Shown here piece by piece: positions 26,493 through 36,428 of a stretch of DNA of 64,000 bases. The stretch lies in NCBI GenBank assembly GCA_902363825.1, contig CABJBK010000011.1, positions 39,409 to 103,408 of the forward strand, given 5' to 3'. Source of the stretch: Lachnospiraceae bacterium. GTDB lineage: Bacteria; Bacillota; Clostridia; Lachnospirales; Lachnospiraceae. The translations under genes were made by a program, and so were the position numbers. Position 1 is the first letter of the stretch; the number at the start of each line of letters is the position of its first letter. Under the pieces are notes generated by a model. That model saw nothing but the letters and a program-made list of their open reading frames with translations, was not told where the DNA came from and did no database searches.

Positions 26493-27124
26493 ACCGTCTC
26501 CACCGGAGAAACCTCATATTTCTGAAATTTTGCCCGGATATTTTTTATGTGCTCAGTGATCGCGGAACTGTCCGCCTCCCCGTCATATCCGAACACATGC
26601 TCATAAATCTGCTCTTTGGAAAACACCTGTCCGCGGTTTAATGCCAGATACTCACAAATTGCGTACTCGCTCTTCGTAAGGGAGATCTGCTGTCCCTTGC
26701 AGGAAATCTGCTTTGCCTGCAAAGAAATTTCCACCTCACCGATCGTGACAAGATGCTTTTTTTCCCGCAGTTCCCGCCGAAGATGCGCCGCCACACGCGC
26801 CCGCAGCTCCCCGATGCCAAACGGTTTTATGATATAGTCATCCCCGCCGACGCCAAGTCCGATCATCAGATCCTTTTCCTCGGATTTCGCCGTCACAAAC
26901 AGGATCGGACAGTCCACCTTATCCCGGATCTTCTCACAGAGCGTAAAGCCGTCGATCCCCGGCATCATCACATCCAACAGGATAAGCTGGTACTGATTTA
27001 AGTGATCCATCTCTAACTTTTCCGGATCTTCGACGGTCGTCACGTCGTATCCTTCTTTTTGCAGCGTCCGCTCGATCAGGCGCAAAATTCCCCTGTCGTC
27101 ATCGATTACAAGTATTCTAGTCAT
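26465..27124 (-). CDS. OmpR-family response regulator of the lantibiotic-type module
   Basis: A 219-residue regulator: receiver domain (ILVIDDDRGILR, phospho-Asp in LLDVMMPGIDGF, FVTAKSEEKD) and a winged-helix output domain (SLTKSEYAICEYLALN, ending GIGYRWK). ATG at 27124 lies in the stop of the permease gene (overlap of eight bases), and GGGAAGG is upstream. Its likely target is the pair of 11-bp repeats at 29381-29402 before the transporter genes. Confidence 0.92.
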   Translation of the reverse strand: MTRILVIDDDRGILRLIERTLQKEGYDVTTVEDPEKLEMDHLNQYQLILLDVMMPGIDGFTLCEKIRDKVDCPILFVTAKSEEKDLMIGLGVGGDDYIIKPFGIGELRARVAAHLRRELREKKHLVTIGEVEISLQAKQISCKGQQISLTKSEYAICEYLALNRGQVFSKEQIYEHVFGYDGEADSSAITEHIKNIRAKFQKYEVSPVETVWGIGYRWK

Positions 27125-27875
27125 CACAGTGCCTTCCCTCATAAAAATGAAACCATACCATGATTATGACACAAACGGCAGCCCCAATCAATCCACCCAT
27201 GACTGCGCTCTGCCACAGCTGCGCCTTTGTATAAACATCCGCTTCCGGGTAAAGCGCCACTGTAACATACGTCATGCTTCCCCTTGCGCCGAAAGCCGCC
27301 GGGACAAACTGCCAGATGCCATCCCCCAGTCCGGTTAAAAACAACGCCGAGACCAGACTTTCCGTCACTGCCGCTCCCATGGAGACTGCCCTTGAAAATC
27401 TTAAGTTCAAAAAAAGATGCTCCGCATACAGCGGAATGCTGCCTGCCCAGAGAAGGAGCGCCGAGACCGCATAGACCACCAGAGGAATCTCCGTATTTTT
27501 TAAGAAAGACCATTCCCCCGCCGCCAAAATGCCGACCGCACCAATCACTGCGAAAAAAGCGAGTATCAAAAGCGCCATCCACTTCGCCAGAAACGCATAC
27601 GCGCGCCGCGTCGTCGTTCCAAGAAACGTCTGAAAGTGTCCGACTTCCTCTAACGCGACACTTTTGGCACACAAAATACTGATGACCACCGGAAACGCGA
27701 TCCCGACTGCTTCAAAAAATCCCGAAACCTGCAATATCACACTCCAGTTTGATGACGCGTAATAGCATAAAAAGACCACCGCCGGCAAAACCGCCCCTGC
27801 GATATGCATGGGATAACATCCACTATGCCGCATCTTTAAAAGTTCCGCTTTCCACGCTCTCCCTGTCTCTCTCAT
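27117..27875 (-). CDS. Lantibiotic-immunity ABC permease (MutG/SpaG-like)
   Basis: A 252-residue protein with six hydrophobic segments, like the second permease of lantibiotic-immunity ABC-2 transporters (LanG). The start at ATG 27875 overlaps the preceding permease stop (ATGA); a longer in-frame extension upstream is out-of-frame reading of that gene. ALEEVGHFQTFLGTT in the first half is a typical motif region of this group. It exports or expels membrane-bound antimicrobial peptide together with its partners. Confidence 0.8.
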   Translation of the reverse strand: MRETGRAWKAELLKMRHSGCYPMHIAGAVLPAVVFLCYYASSNWSVILQVSGFFEAVGIAFPVVISILCAKSVALEEVGHFQTFLGTTTRRAYAFLAKWMALLILAFFAVIGAVGILAAGEWSFLKNTEIPLVVYAVSALLLWAGSIPLYAEHLFLNLRFSRAVSMGAAVTESLVSALFLTGLGDGIWQFVPAAFGARGSMTYVTVALYPEADVYTKAQLWQSAVMGGLIGAAVCVIIMVWFHFYEGRHCDD

Positions 27876-28639
27876 GCTTTTTCCACCTGCCTTTTGAACC
27901 ACCTGCGGCTCCCCGCCCGGAGAAGAAATAACCAGAGCACCGATGCCACCATTCCAAAAAGCACGGCACGCGGCTCCATAAGTTCCGGCTTCCACGTCAT
28001 CTGCCCCTCTTTTGCGATCAGTCCGTTTGGCAGAATCTCTAACAGTACGCACATCAGACGCGCCGTGATCCCCTGCGGCAAAAGAAAAAAAGCAGCGTCA
28101 AGCGACAGGCTGCCCGCAAGCACCATATACACTGCAAGGTGAAGCAAAAACATCAGAAATCCCCCGAACTTCTGGGACATCCATAAGCAAAACGGGATCT
28201 GCCAGAGCGAGGTAAGCCAGATCACGCCTGCCGCCACAATCTGCATCCGGACTGCCGGCATCCCCACCATGGTATAGGAAAGCATCTCCGTCAGACAAAA
28301 GTTTCCTGCCACAGCCCCTGCAAGCAAAATCCCATTTGCGATCGCAGTCATGCCTGCCGCAGTAAGGATTTTGGCATCCCACACCTTTCCAATATCCACC
28401 GGAAGCGCAAAGATCGTGCGGTTTTGCTGTTTTTTATCTTTGCCCCCGACCACAGCGCAGATGATCGCGGTCATGCCGGGAAACATTATCATATACCACC
28501 AGTTAAAGCTGTCTACGGCAAAATAATTTCCGGTAAGAAACGCTGCCAGAAGACAGGTCATAAGCGGCATTGCCACGATAAGAAAAGGCAGAAACGTATG
28601 CCGGTATTTGAGCTTTTCCGCTAAAAAATATTGTTTCAT
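27872..28639 (-). CDS. Lantibiotic-immunity ABC permease (MutE/EpiE-like)
   Basis: A 255-residue membrane protein with six predicted helices. The beginning KYRHTFLPFLIVAMPL and FNWWYMIMFPG fit the LanE permease family. It overlaps the ATPase stop by four bases and the next permease by four, so the three transporter genes are tightly coupled. Confidence 0.82.
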   Translation of the reverse strand: MKQYFLAEKLKYRHTFLPFLIVAMPLMTCLLAAFLTGNYFAVDSFNWWYMIMFPGMTAIICAVVGGKDKKQQNRTIFALPVDIGKVWDAKILTAAGMTAIANGILLAGAVAGNFCLTEMLSYTMVGMPAVRMQIVAAGVIWLTSLWQIPFCLWMSQKFGGFLMFLLHLAVYMVLAGSLSLDAAFFLLPQGITARLMCVLLEILPNGLIAKEGQMTWKPELMEPRAVLFGMVASVLWLFLLRAGSRRWFKRQVEKA

Positions 28640-29337
28640 CGCACACGCCCCCTCTCTGCAATGTCCAAAAACAGCTTTTCCAGATCCGCGCCCTGATCCA
28701 CTCTGCCCTCATATTCCAGTCTGCCATGCGATAAGATCCCGATATGATCCGCCATCTGCCGGATCTCACTTAAAATATGGCTCGAAACAAGAACCGTCAT
28801 TCCCTGCCCCGGAAAACTTTTTATGAGTTCCCTTAAGTCCCGGATCCCGACCGGATCAAGCCCGTTGGTCGGTTCATCCAGGATCAGAAGCTTCGGCTCT
28901 CCCAGCAGCGCGGTGGCGATCCCAAGCCGCTGTTTCATGCCAAGCGAAAATGCTCCCGCTTTCTTTTTCCCGGTCTGCGTAAGATCCACGGTTTGTAACA
29001 CTTTTTCGATACGGCTTTCCGGCACGCCAAGCATCAGCGCGCGCACTTTGAGATTCTCCCGGGCTGTCAGATTTTCATAGATCGGCGGTGTCTCAATCAG
29101 CGAGCCGATCTTTCCCAGATCTTTTCTGCTCCACACATGTCCGTCAAAATACAGGCTGCCCGCAGTCGGTGTCAAAATCCCCGTCATGGTTTTTAACAAC
29201 GTGGATTTTCCCGCGCCGTTTGCTCCGAGCAGGCCATATACCGAGTTTTCCGGAATCGCTAACGTCACCCGGTCCAGGGCTTTCTGCTTCCCGAACTGTT
29301 TGGAAAGCTGCTTTGTTCTTAAAATCGCTTTACTCAT
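28636..29337 (-). CDS. Lantibiotic-immunity ABC ATPase (LanF/BcrA-like)
   Basis: A 233-residue ATPase: Walker A GANGAGKST, signature FSLGMKQRLGIA, Walker B LLILDEPTNGLDP and switch VSSHILSEI. The signature LSLGMKQR-type is typical of the BcrA/LanF branch that protects against bacitracin or lantibiotics. ATG at 29337 follows GGGAGG. No lantibiotic structural or modification gene is nearby, so it works as a stand-alone defence. Confidence 0.92.
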   Translation of the reverse strand: MSKAILRTKQLSKQFGKQKALDRVTLAIPENSVYGLLGANGAGKSTLLKTMTGILTPTAGSLYFDGHVWSRKDLGKIGSLIETPPIYENLTARENLKVRALMLGVPESRIEKVLQTVDLTQTGKKKAGAFSLGMKQRLGIATALLGEPKLLILDEPTNGLDPVGIRDLRELIKSFPGQGMTVLVSSHILSEIRQMADHIGILSHGRLEYEGRVDQGADLEKLFLDIAERGRVR

Positions 29338-29368
29338 AAATTCCTCCCTGTTTCTTTTTGTGCTTACA

Positions 29369-29402
29369 GGATACCGGATGTTTCTAAGGAATTTATAAGG
29401 AA
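29369..29402 (-). promoter_or_regulatory. Promoter with 11-bp tandem repeats for the immunity transporter
   Basis: On the minus strand TTCCTTATAAA and TTCCTTAGAAA stand side by side (29402-29381), then six bases, then TATCCT as -10 (29374-29369). There is no good -35; the repeats occupy that place. Tandem 11-bp repeats at this distance are what OmpR-family dimers bind when they activate. Confidence 0.65.
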
Positions 29403-29441
29403 AATATCATTAATCTGATATTAAAAAAGAAAATCTGATAT
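29396..29441 (+). promoter_or_regulatory. Direct repeat and possible sigma-D (SigD) promoter of the binding protein-chemoreceptor pair
   Basis: AATCTGATAT occurs at 29412-29421 and 29432-29441, period 20. TAAG at 29396-29399, 15 bases, then CTGATAT at 29415-29421 is close to the motility sigma factor pattern TAAA-N15-GCCGATAT. The match is imperfect, so this is a candidate only. Confidence 0.35.
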
Positions 29442-29513
29442 ATATTTTTTTACCAGTATGATAAAAAGAGAGCAGATATTGACACAGATGTTTATTTTAC
29501 GGGAGGAATTTCT

Positions 29514-30851
29514 ATGAATCGAAGAAAAATCAGCAAATCTGTCTGGCTCCTTTTATGTACAACTTCTCTGTACGGATGTGGCAGTTCTACTGTAGAAACA
29601 AACTACACATCCAATGAAGGACAGGTTGTAAACATATATTGCTGGAATGATGAATTTAAAAGCATATACGAAAGCTACGCAGCAGATATTGCTGAATCAC
29701 ATGGCGTAGAAGTTAATTTTTTCATAATATCAGATGACGACAATGCTTATCAGATCAACTTGGATGAAGCGCTTGCAAACCAGGAGAAGGTCATTGATGA
29801 TGATCGTGTGGATCTTTTTCTCATCGAGGCGGATTATGCTGGGAAATATGTAAAATCTTCTTATACACTTGATGTAAAAAAAGACATCGGTCTGACAGAT
29901 GACGATCTGAAAAACCAGTACTCTTATACCAAAGCAATTGTAAATGATGATGGTGTGCAAAAAGGAGTTACCTGGCAGGCAACTCCCGGTCTCTTTGCTT
30001 ACCGCCGCTCCGTCGCAAAACAGGTTCTTGGCACCGATGATCCCGATCAGGTACAGCAAAAACTTTCAACCTGGGATGGTTTTGATGCCGTTGCTGACCA
30101 GATGCACAATGCTGGTTATTATATGTTATCCGGCTATGACGATTCCTATCGTCCTTTTTCCAACAATATGCAGACTCCATGGGTTGTCAATAATCAGATT
30201 CAGATCGACCCAAGCATTCAAAACTGGATCACACAGACAAAAAAATATTCCGAAAATAATTACTGCAATCACACTACTCTGTGGAGTCCTCAATGGAATC
30301 AGGATCAGGGACCTGATGGAAATGTATTCGGTTTCTTTTATTCTACATGGGGCATCAATTTCACCCTGATGAGTAACTCTCTTGCCAACTCAAACGATCC
30401 TGCTCAGGTCGGAAACGGAATCTATGGTGATTATGCAGTCTGTGAAGGACCCGAGCCCTATTACTGGGGCGGAACCTGGATGTGCGCCGCAGATGGAACC
30501 GATAACCTTCCATTTATCAAAGACTTGATGTATCGTCTAACCTGTGATGAAAAGACCATGAAACAAATCACACTTGATACCCAGGACTACACCAATAATG
30601 AAGCAGCAATGGATGAAATCGCCCAAAGTGATTATTCTTCTGATTTTCTTGGCGGTCAGAATCACATTGCCCTGTTTGCTGAAGCTGCAAAAAAAATAGA
30701 TATGAGCAATATTTCCGATTATGATAAAGACTGCAATGAAGTTATTCAGGAATCCCTTCATCCTTATTTTGACGGTGAAATTTCTCTCGATGAAGCGATC
30801 AATAATTTCTACAGTAAAATAGAATCTCTTCATCCAGAACTTTCCTATTAA
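29514..30851 (+). CDS. Solute-binding lipoprotein paired with a chemoreceptor
   Basis: A 445-residue lipoprotein (LYGCGS, cysteine near residue 23) of the extracellular solute-binding type used by sugar ABC importers. [12 protein letters not shown] near the start and the later [15 protein letters not shown] and [11 protein letters not shown] match carbohydrate-binding members. No permease or ATPase is beside it; the next gene, 23 bases on, is a chemotaxis receptor. So it probably delivers a ligand signal rather than cargo. The pair is more AT-rich than its neighbours. GGGAGG before the start. Confidence 0.8.
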   Translation: MNRRKISKSVWLLLCTTSLYGCGSSTVETNYTSNEGQVVNIYCWNDEFKSIYESYAADIAESHGVEVNFFIISDDDNAYQINLDEALANQEKVIDDDRVDLFLIEADYAGKYVKSSYTLDVKKDIGLTDDDLKNQYSYTKAIVNDDGVQKGVTWQATPGLFAYRRSVAKQVLGTDDPDQVQQKLSTWDGFDAVADQMHNAGYYMLSGYDDSYRPFSNNMQTPWVVNNQIQIDPSIQNWITQTKKYSENNYCNHTTLWSPQWNQDQGPDGNVFGFFYSTWGINFTLMSNSLANSNDPAQVGNGIYGDYAVCEGPEPYYWGGTWMCAADGTDNLPFIKDLMYRLTCDEKTMKQITLDTQDYTNNEAAMDEIAQSDYSSDFLGGQNHIALFAEAAKKIDMSNISDYDKDCNEVIQESLHPYFDGEISLDEAINNFYSKIESLHPELSY

Positions 30852-30874
30852 TCTGCTTTGAAAAGAGGTACACT

Positions 30875-32605
30875 ATGAAAATTTTAAAAAATATGAGTAT
30901 AAAATTAAAGGTTATGCTGCCGATCGCAATCCTTGGGATTGCCGTACTGTTAGCTGGTATTTCCAGTCTTATAAATTCCAAACGTTTACTAAATGCAGGC
31001 GTTGTTATTTCGAATGATTGTTCCCAAAGTATCGAATTGCTCATGGATATGTCTGCCGATCTTGAATCCATGGGAAAAAATATGTATGCGCATTGCGATG
31101 CGGATAACTCCACAAGCAAAAACAATTTTAAAAACACCATTGATTCTAAAATGGAAGACATGCAGGGCTATTTTGATGAATACAAAAAGCAGCCAATGAC
31201 AGACCGTGAAAAAGAATATTTCGGTGCTATGACAGATAAATTTTCAAAATATAAGGACGGAATGGATCAGGTACTTGATGCGAGTTCCAAGGGAGACAAT
31301 CCCGGTGCTATGACAACAATTAATGTAATTCAGAAACCCGCCGAAGATTATCTTTCCAAAAAAATAGAAAGTCTGATCTCCATGCGTAAAGATGCTATGA
31401 ACTCTGCGCTCCTGGATCAGCAAAAAACTTATCTTTTCGCCAGAAATTCTGCCATTATTCTGGTTGCTGTTTCTGTTGTTATGATTTTAATTGCAACCTG
31501 GATCTGCCTGAAAGGCATTGTTGCTCCAATGCAGTACATCAGCCGCTCCCTGCAGCAAATTGTTGACAGCATTGAAAATAATGAAGGCGATCTGTCCGTC
31601 AGACTTTCCATTTCTGGAAATGATGAAATCGGAAGCGTTGGAAAAAACGTAAACGCGTTTATCCTCACACTCCAAAATATTATGAAACATATATCCGAAA
31701 GCTCCGTGGAGATGAACCGCATTGTTTCTGATGTAGATGAAAAGATTCGTTGTTCAGAGCAGAATTCAGGTGATATTTCTGTTGCAATGGAAGAACTTTC
31801 TGCCTCCATGATCTCTGTATCCGAAACCGTATCCGGTATTTCCAGCGATATGAAAGATATTGAAGACCGCGCTAAGGAACTTTCCGAAAAATCCGAGCAT
31901 CTGTTAGCTTACTCCGATACTATGGATCAAAATGCGACTACTCTCAAGCAAAGCACCATTTTAAACAAGGAAAATACAAGTAAAGTTGTCACTGACATTA
32001 TTGAAAAGCTTAAAGACGCTATTGAAAACAGCAAGCAGGTCGAACGTGTCAACGAATTAACCAACGATATTCTTGGTATTGCGGATCAGACTAACCTTCT
32101 GGCATTAAACGCATCTATCGAAGCTGCCAGAGCCGGTCAGGTTGGCCGCGGATTTGCCGTAGTTGCCTCAGAGATCGGTCATCTGTCGGAATCCAGCCGC
32201 AATGCCGCTGTCAATATCCAGTCGATCAATCAGACGATTGTCGGAACTGTAACCGAACTGATCCAGAATGCCAATGATCTTGTCGCGTATATTCAGCAGA
32301 ATATTCTTCCTGACTACGACAAATTTGTGGACGCTGGAACCCAGTACAATGATGATGCCGTTTACATCAATGGTATTGTTGAAAACTTTAATAATATGTC
32401 CTTAGAACTGCGGCAATGTACCGAACATACCATGAACTATATTGACAATATCATTGCCTCTGTAACAGAAGGATCCAAAGGCATAAATGTAGCTGCTGAT
32501 AACACCGCAAATCTTTCTGACGAAATAACTAATATCTCCGAACAGATTAAACAAAACAAGATTGTGGCGGATACCCTCAGTTCCGAGGCCAAACGATTTG
32601 TATGA
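30875..32605 (+). CDS. Methyl-accepting chemotaxis protein
   Basis: A 576-residue receptor. Helix 1 is near residues 13-33, the outer helical domain spans about 34-185 (four-helix-bundle-like), helix 2 is near 191-212, HAMP about 213-265. The signalling tip [21 protein letters not shown] at about 401-421 is intact, so it can couple to CheA/CheW. Because the lipoprotein gene is directly upstream, the outer domain probably docks the loaded binding protein. No other che genes are in the window. Confidence 0.93.
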   Translation: MKILKNMSIKLKVMLPIAILGIAVLLAGISSLINSKRLLNAGVVISNDCSQSIELLMDMSADLESMGKNMYAHCDADNSTSKNNFKNTIDSKMEDMQGYFDEYKKQPMTDREKEYFGAMTDKFSKYKDGMDQVLDASSKGDNPGAMTTINVIQKPAEDYLSKKIESLISMRKDAMNSALLDQQKTYLFARNSAIILVAVSVVMILIATWICLKGIVAPMQYISRSLQQIVDSIENNEGDLSVRLSISGNDEIGSVGKNVNAFILTLQNIMKHISESSVEMNRIVSDVDEKIRCSEQNSGDISVAMEELSASMISVSETVSGISSDMKDIEDRAKELSEKSEHLLAYSDTMDQNATTLKQSTILNKENTSKVVTDIIEKLKDAIENSKQVERVNELTNDILGIADQTNLLALNASIEAARAGQVGRGFAVVASEIGHLSESSRNAAVNIQSINQTIVGTVTELIQNANDLVAYIQQNILPDYDKFVDAGTQYNDDAVYINGIVENFNNMSLELRQCTEHTMNYIDNIIASVTEGSKGINVAADNTANLSDEITNISEQIKQNKIVADTLSSEAKRFV

Positions 32606-32693
32606 TACTTTGGAAATGCGCTAAAATCATATAGAAATGTTCACCGGTTTTTGATACTATATAACAAAGATATGGAAAGGAATGATACCGGGG

Positions 32694-33677
32694 ATGCACG
32701 AAAATTTAAACTGGGCAGTACTTGGCACAGGCGTCATCGCAAACGAGATGGCACAGGCACTGCAGAAAATGGGGAAATCTTTATACGCGGTTGGAAACCG
32801 TACACACGAAAAAGCCGTCACTTTTGCGGAAAAATACGGTGTTTCAAAGGTGTATGACAAAATTGATGACATGTTTTATGATGATGCGGTTGACATCATC
32901 TATATCGCCAGCCCGCACAACACGCACTACGCGTTTATGGAGCAGGCGCTTTTGCACGGAAAACACCTTCTGGTAGAAAAGTCGATCACGTTAAACAGCA
33001 GGGAGCTTGACAAAATGATCGCGCTCGCAAACGAAAAACACCTACTCCTTGCCGAAGCCATGACCATCTGGCATATGCCGCTTTATCAAAAACTCTGGGA
33101 GATCGTAAAGAGTGGGGAACTTGGAAAAGTTCAGATCATAACCATGAATTTCGGAAGTTTTAAAGAATATGACATGAAAAACCGCTTTTTTAATATGGAT
33201 CTCGCCGGCGGCGCCATGTTAGACATCGGCGTATACGCGCTCTCGATCGTAAGAAGCTTTATGGATGAGACGCCGGACGATATCGTAAGCCAGTGGAAAG
33301 CCTCGCCGACCGGTTCGGACGAGCAGGCGACCATTCTGTTAAAAAACGGCTCCGGCCAGATGGCGACTGTCGCTCTCTCCATGCACTCCAAACAGCCCAA
33401 GCGCGCGATGATTAGCTGCGAACAGGGCTATATTGAGATCATGGAATATCCAAGAGCCGACAAGGCTGTTATCGTAGACGCAAACACCGGCAATGTGCGA
33501 GAGATCGCCTGCGGAGACACCGCAAACGCACTGTATTACGAGATGTTTGACATGGAAAACGCGGTAAAAACCGGCGACGCTTCCTCCATGCACCTCGCGT
33601 ATTCCAAAGATGTCATGGACATCATGACCAGACTGCGGAAAAGCTGGAACATGAAATATCCGGGCGAAACGTGGTAA
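32694..33677 (+). CDS. Gfo/Idh/MocA-family NAD(P)-dependent oxidoreductase
   Basis: A protein of about 327 residues. The Rossmann start is NWAVLGTGVIANEMA and the catalytic segment VEKSITLN holds the EK motif (usually EKP) with the expected lysine; IASPHNTHYAFM fits too. It oxidises or isomerises sugars, inositols or similar polyols. ATG at 32694 gives the normal N terminus; an earlier in-frame ATG at 32682 follows GGAAAGG too closely. No sugar gene is next to it, so the substrate is open. Confidence 0.87.
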   Translation: MHENLNWAVLGTGVIANEMAQALQKMGKSLYAVGNRTHEKAVTFAEKYGVSKVYDKIDDMFYDDAVDIIYIASPHNTHYAFMEQALLHGKHLLVEKSITLNSRELDKMIALANEKHLLLAEAMTIWHMPLYQKLWEIVKSGELGKVQIITMNFGSFKEYDMKNRFFNMDLAGGAMLDIGVYALSIVRSFMDETPDDIVSQWKASPTGSDEQATILLKNGSGQMATVALSMHSKQPKRAMISCEQGYIEIMEYPRADKAVIVDANTGNVREIACGDTANALYYEMFDMENAVKTGDASSMHLAYSKDVMDIMTRLRKSWNMKYPGETW

Positions 33678-33679
33678 AT

Positions 33680-34315
33680 CTATCGCCCAAGCTCATACAA
33701 CAGGGCGTTGCAGATCGCGGCAGCTACATTGCTGCCGCCTTTTCTTCCCCTGTTTATGATATAAGGCACATCTGTTTTTAAGATCAGTTCTTTCGCCGCT
33801 TCCACATTGACAAATCCAACCGGAACTCCAATGATAAACGCCGGGCGAAACTCCCCGCCTGTTATCATCTCATAGAGCCGGATCAGCGCTGTCGGCGCAT
33901 TACCGACCGCAAAGATCACAGGCTTATTTAACTGCGCCGCAAATTCCATGCTGACGGTCGCGCGGGTGACGCCCCGTTCCTTTGCCAGTGCCGCGACTTT
34001 TTCATCTGCCATAAAACAGTGCGCCTCCCCGCCGTGGCGCGCAAGCGCGCGTTTGTTGATCCCGGCAAGCGCCATATTGGTATCCGTCACAATATCCGCG
34101 CCCTGCAGGATCAGTTTTTTCGCCGTCTCGATCGCATCCGGCGCATAGACCATGGTTTTTACATAATCAAAATCCGCAGTTGTATGGATCACACGCTTGG
34201 TCACCGGCTTTTGTTCCTCCGGGATCACCAGTCCGCGCTCCTTTAATTCTTCCTCGATGATGGCAAAACTTCTCGCCTCGATCTCTCCCGGCTTTACATA
34301 TTCAATCCCTTCCAT
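33680..34315 (-). CDS. cbiC: Precorrin-8X methylmutase (cobalt-precorrin-8 type)
   Basis: A protein of about 211 residues. MEGIEYVKPGEIEARSF at the start and the catalytic histidine in VIHTTADFDY are typical; IGVPVGFVNVEAAKEL and NRGRKGGSNVAAAI end the core. It moves a methyl group from C11 to C12, making cobyrinic acid. ATG at 34315 lies one base after the cobD-like stop. It is the last gene of the 14-gene operon. The plus-strand oxidoreductase stop is two bases away. Confidence 0.95.
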   Translation of the reverse strand: MEGIEYVKPGEIEARSFAIIEEELKERGLVIPEEQKPVTKRVIHTTADFDYVKTMVYAPDAIETAKKLILQGADIVTDTNMALAGINKRALARHGGEAHCFMADEKVAALAKERGVTRATVSMEFAAQLNKPVIFAVGNAPTALIRLYEMITGGEFRPAFIIGVPVGFVNVEAAKELILKTDVPYIINRGRKGGSNVAAAICNALLYELGR

Positions 34316-34316
34316 G

Positions 34317-35372
34317 TCATGCACCTTCCCTTTCCTTTTTGTCCGCGCAGATCCCGGCAAGCGCACGAAGCAGCCTGTCATTTTCGCCGCGCGTCTTCAC
34401 CGCGATCCGGTAATATCCCGTTTTCAGTCCCCGGAAATTACTGCAGTCCCGGATCAGTATCCCCTGCTTTAACAACTCCTCATACAGCGGAAGTTCACTG
34501 TACAGTAATAAAAAATCTGCCTCTCCCGGAAAAACTCTGATCCCAAGTTTTTCTAACTGTGTCACGAGATAACTCCGCTCCTCCTTTAAAAACGTGACCG
34601 TTTTTCTGCGGTAATCCTCTTCGCCCGCCGCAGCAACACCTGCCCGCTGCGCAAAGACCGAAAGGTTCCACTCCGGCAGCTGGTCTTTGATCCGCTCTTT
34701 TACCGCTTTATTTTCACAGACCAGATAGCCGAGCCGCACGCCGGGGATCGCAAAGATTTTGGTGAACGCCCGCACTACGATGAGATTTTCAAATTCGCCC
34801 GTCCGCTTAAAAAAAGTCCGCACTTCCCATCCGTCCGTAAATTCAATAAAGCACTCATCCAAAACCACCGTGATCCCGTTGTCCCTGCAAAAAGCAATGA
34901 TCTTTTCCAGAAGCTCCGGATTTACTCTGCTTCCGGTCGGATTATTCGGATTTGCCAGAAACAAAAGATCCACGCCGTCCGCCAGTTCTCTAAAGATCGC
35001 ATCGTCCGGTGAAAAACCGTTTTCTTCGCTCATATGGTAATAACGCACTTCCGCCCCCGATGCCGCAGCCGCCTTCTCATATCCCAGAAATGACGGCACC
35101 GGGATCAGTATTTTCTCCGGTTTGAGTGCATGCATGAGCGCCACAAACAGTTCCGACGCTCCGTTGCCGCACACGATATGCTCTGTGGATACCCCCGTCA
35201 TCCGGCCGATCGCCTGCAACAGCTCCTCCGCCTCCATGTCCGGGTAGTGCGTACACTCCGATACCGCCTGCGTGAGTACCTCCCGCACACGCTCCGGTAT
35301 GCCAAGCGGATTGATGTTGACCGAGAAATCCAGTTTCACCGGATTGCGGTAAATGTCTCCTCCATGCTTCAT
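34317..35372 (-). CDS. cobD: Threonine-phosphate decarboxylase-like aminotransferase CobD
   Basis: A PLP enzyme of about 351 residues. FSVNINPLGIPERV at the start, CGNGASELF, NPNNPTGSRVNP and the PLP lysine in FTKIFAIPGVRLGYL are all present. CobD makes (R)-1-amino-2-propanol phosphate for the nucleotide loop. ATG at 35372 has GGAAGGAG upstream. Histidinol-phosphate aminotransferase is a close relative, but the operon position supports CobD. Confidence 0.9.
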   Translation of the reverse strand: MKHGGDIYRNPVKLDFSVNINPLGIPERVREVLTQAVSECTHYPDMEAEELLQAIGRMTGVSTEHIVCGNGASELFVALMHALKPEKILIPVPSFLGYEKAAAASGAEVRYYHMSEENGFSPDDAIFRELADGVDLLFLANPNNPTGSRVNPELLEKIIAFCRDNGITVVLDECFIEFTDGWEVRTFFKRTGEFENLIVVRAFTKIFAIPGVRLGYLVCENKAVKERIKDQLPEWNLSVFAQRAGVAAAGEEDYRRKTVTFLKEERSYLVTQLEKLGIRVFPGEADFLLLYSELPLYEELLKQGILIRDCSNFRGLKTGYYRIAVKTRGENDRLLRALAGICADKKEREGA

Positions 35373-35450
35373 GTTTTCGCTCCTTCCCATCCTGTCTTCC
35401 TAACCCAAATAAGCCGATGCAAACGACAGGCAATTACCTAATTCCCTGCC

Positions 35451-36428
35451 TTACCAACAGCCTGCAACAACAGCGCAGGCCACGATAAGCAGCATCAGTA
35501 AGATCGCCTCGCAGAGAAATGCCGTCACATACAAAAGCCGGTTTGCCCGTCTTATATCCGAAATCTCCACCGGTCTTACGTCATCCCCGATATAGGGCTT
35601 TTTCACGATCTTTCCGAAGTAGCTTGCGTCACCCGCCAGCCGCACGCCCAGCGCTCCTGCGCAGACCGCCTCCGTGTGCGCGGAATTCGGGCTTGCGTGT
35701 TTCCTCCGGTCACGCCGGTAAACAGACAAAGCGCGTGTTCCGTCAAAGTCTCTGCCCGCCAGATATGCCGCCGCGATCATAAGATACGCGCTGATACGCG
35801 CCGGGAGATAATTTACCACATCATCGAGCTTTGCCGCAGTGCGCCCGAACAGCAGATAACGGTCATTCTTATAACCGATCATGGAATCCATCGTGTTGAC
35901 CGCCTTATATAAAAAGCCGAGAAACGGTCCGCCGACCGCTAACGCGATCATCGGCGCGATCACCCCGTCCGAGGTGTTTTCCGCTACGGTCTCAACTGCC
36001 GCCTTTGTGACTCCCGCTTCATCGAGACATGCGGTGTCCCGCCCGACGATCATGGAAACGGCACGCCTTGCATCTTCTATTGTCCCGGTCTGTAAGGCAT
36101 CGTACACTTTCATGCTCTCGACCTTTAACGATCGGATCGCAAGGATCTGATAGGTCATAATACTTTCGACCACACAGCCCGCCACCGGCTGTATCCTGTA
36201 TACAAAATACAGAATGCCACCGGACACCACGCCGGTGATGAGAAGTACAAGCACGACCAGGACGCTGCCCCGCGCGCGCAGATTTTTCGTTTCATCGTAT
36301 AACTTTTTTTCCAAAAATGAAATGAGCCGCCCGATCAGCCGGATCGGATGCGGCAGCCAGTGCGGATCCCCAAACAGAAGATCCAGCACAAAACCCGCCA
36401 GAAACGCGATTCCATGATACACTATCAT
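35451..36428 (-). CDS. cbiB: Adenosylcobinamide-phosphate synthase CbiB
   Basis: A 325-residue membrane protein with four to six helices. It shows the family blocks LLFGDPHWLPHPIRLIG at the start, VAENTSDGVIAPM in the middle and YLPARISAYLM and KHASPNSAHTEAVCAGALG later. It attaches the aminopropanol (phosphate) arm to adenosylcobyric acid. Its start overlaps the stop of the phosphatase gene (ATGA). Confidence 0.95.
   Translation of the reverse strand: MIVYHGIAFLAGFVLDLLFGDPHWLPHPIRLIGRLISFLEKKLYDETKNLRARGSVLVVLVLLITGVVSGGILYFVYRIQPVAGCVVESIMTYQILAIRSLKVESMKVYDALQTGTIEDARRAVSMIVGRDTACLDEAGVTKAAVETVAENTSDGVIAPMIALAVGGPFLGFLYKAVNTMDSMIGYKNDRYLLFGRTAAKLDDVVNYLPARISAYLMIAAAYLAGRDFDGTRALSVYRRDRRKHASPNSAHTEAVCAGALGVRLAGDASYFGKIVKKPYIGDDVRPVEISDIRRANRLLYVTAFLCEAILLMLLIVACAVVAGCW

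Noticed and set aside
27876..28052. Longer N terminus (about 59 residues) for the LanG-type permease
   Set aside because: It is the preceding permease gene read out of frame; ATG 27875 overlaps the stop as ATGA.
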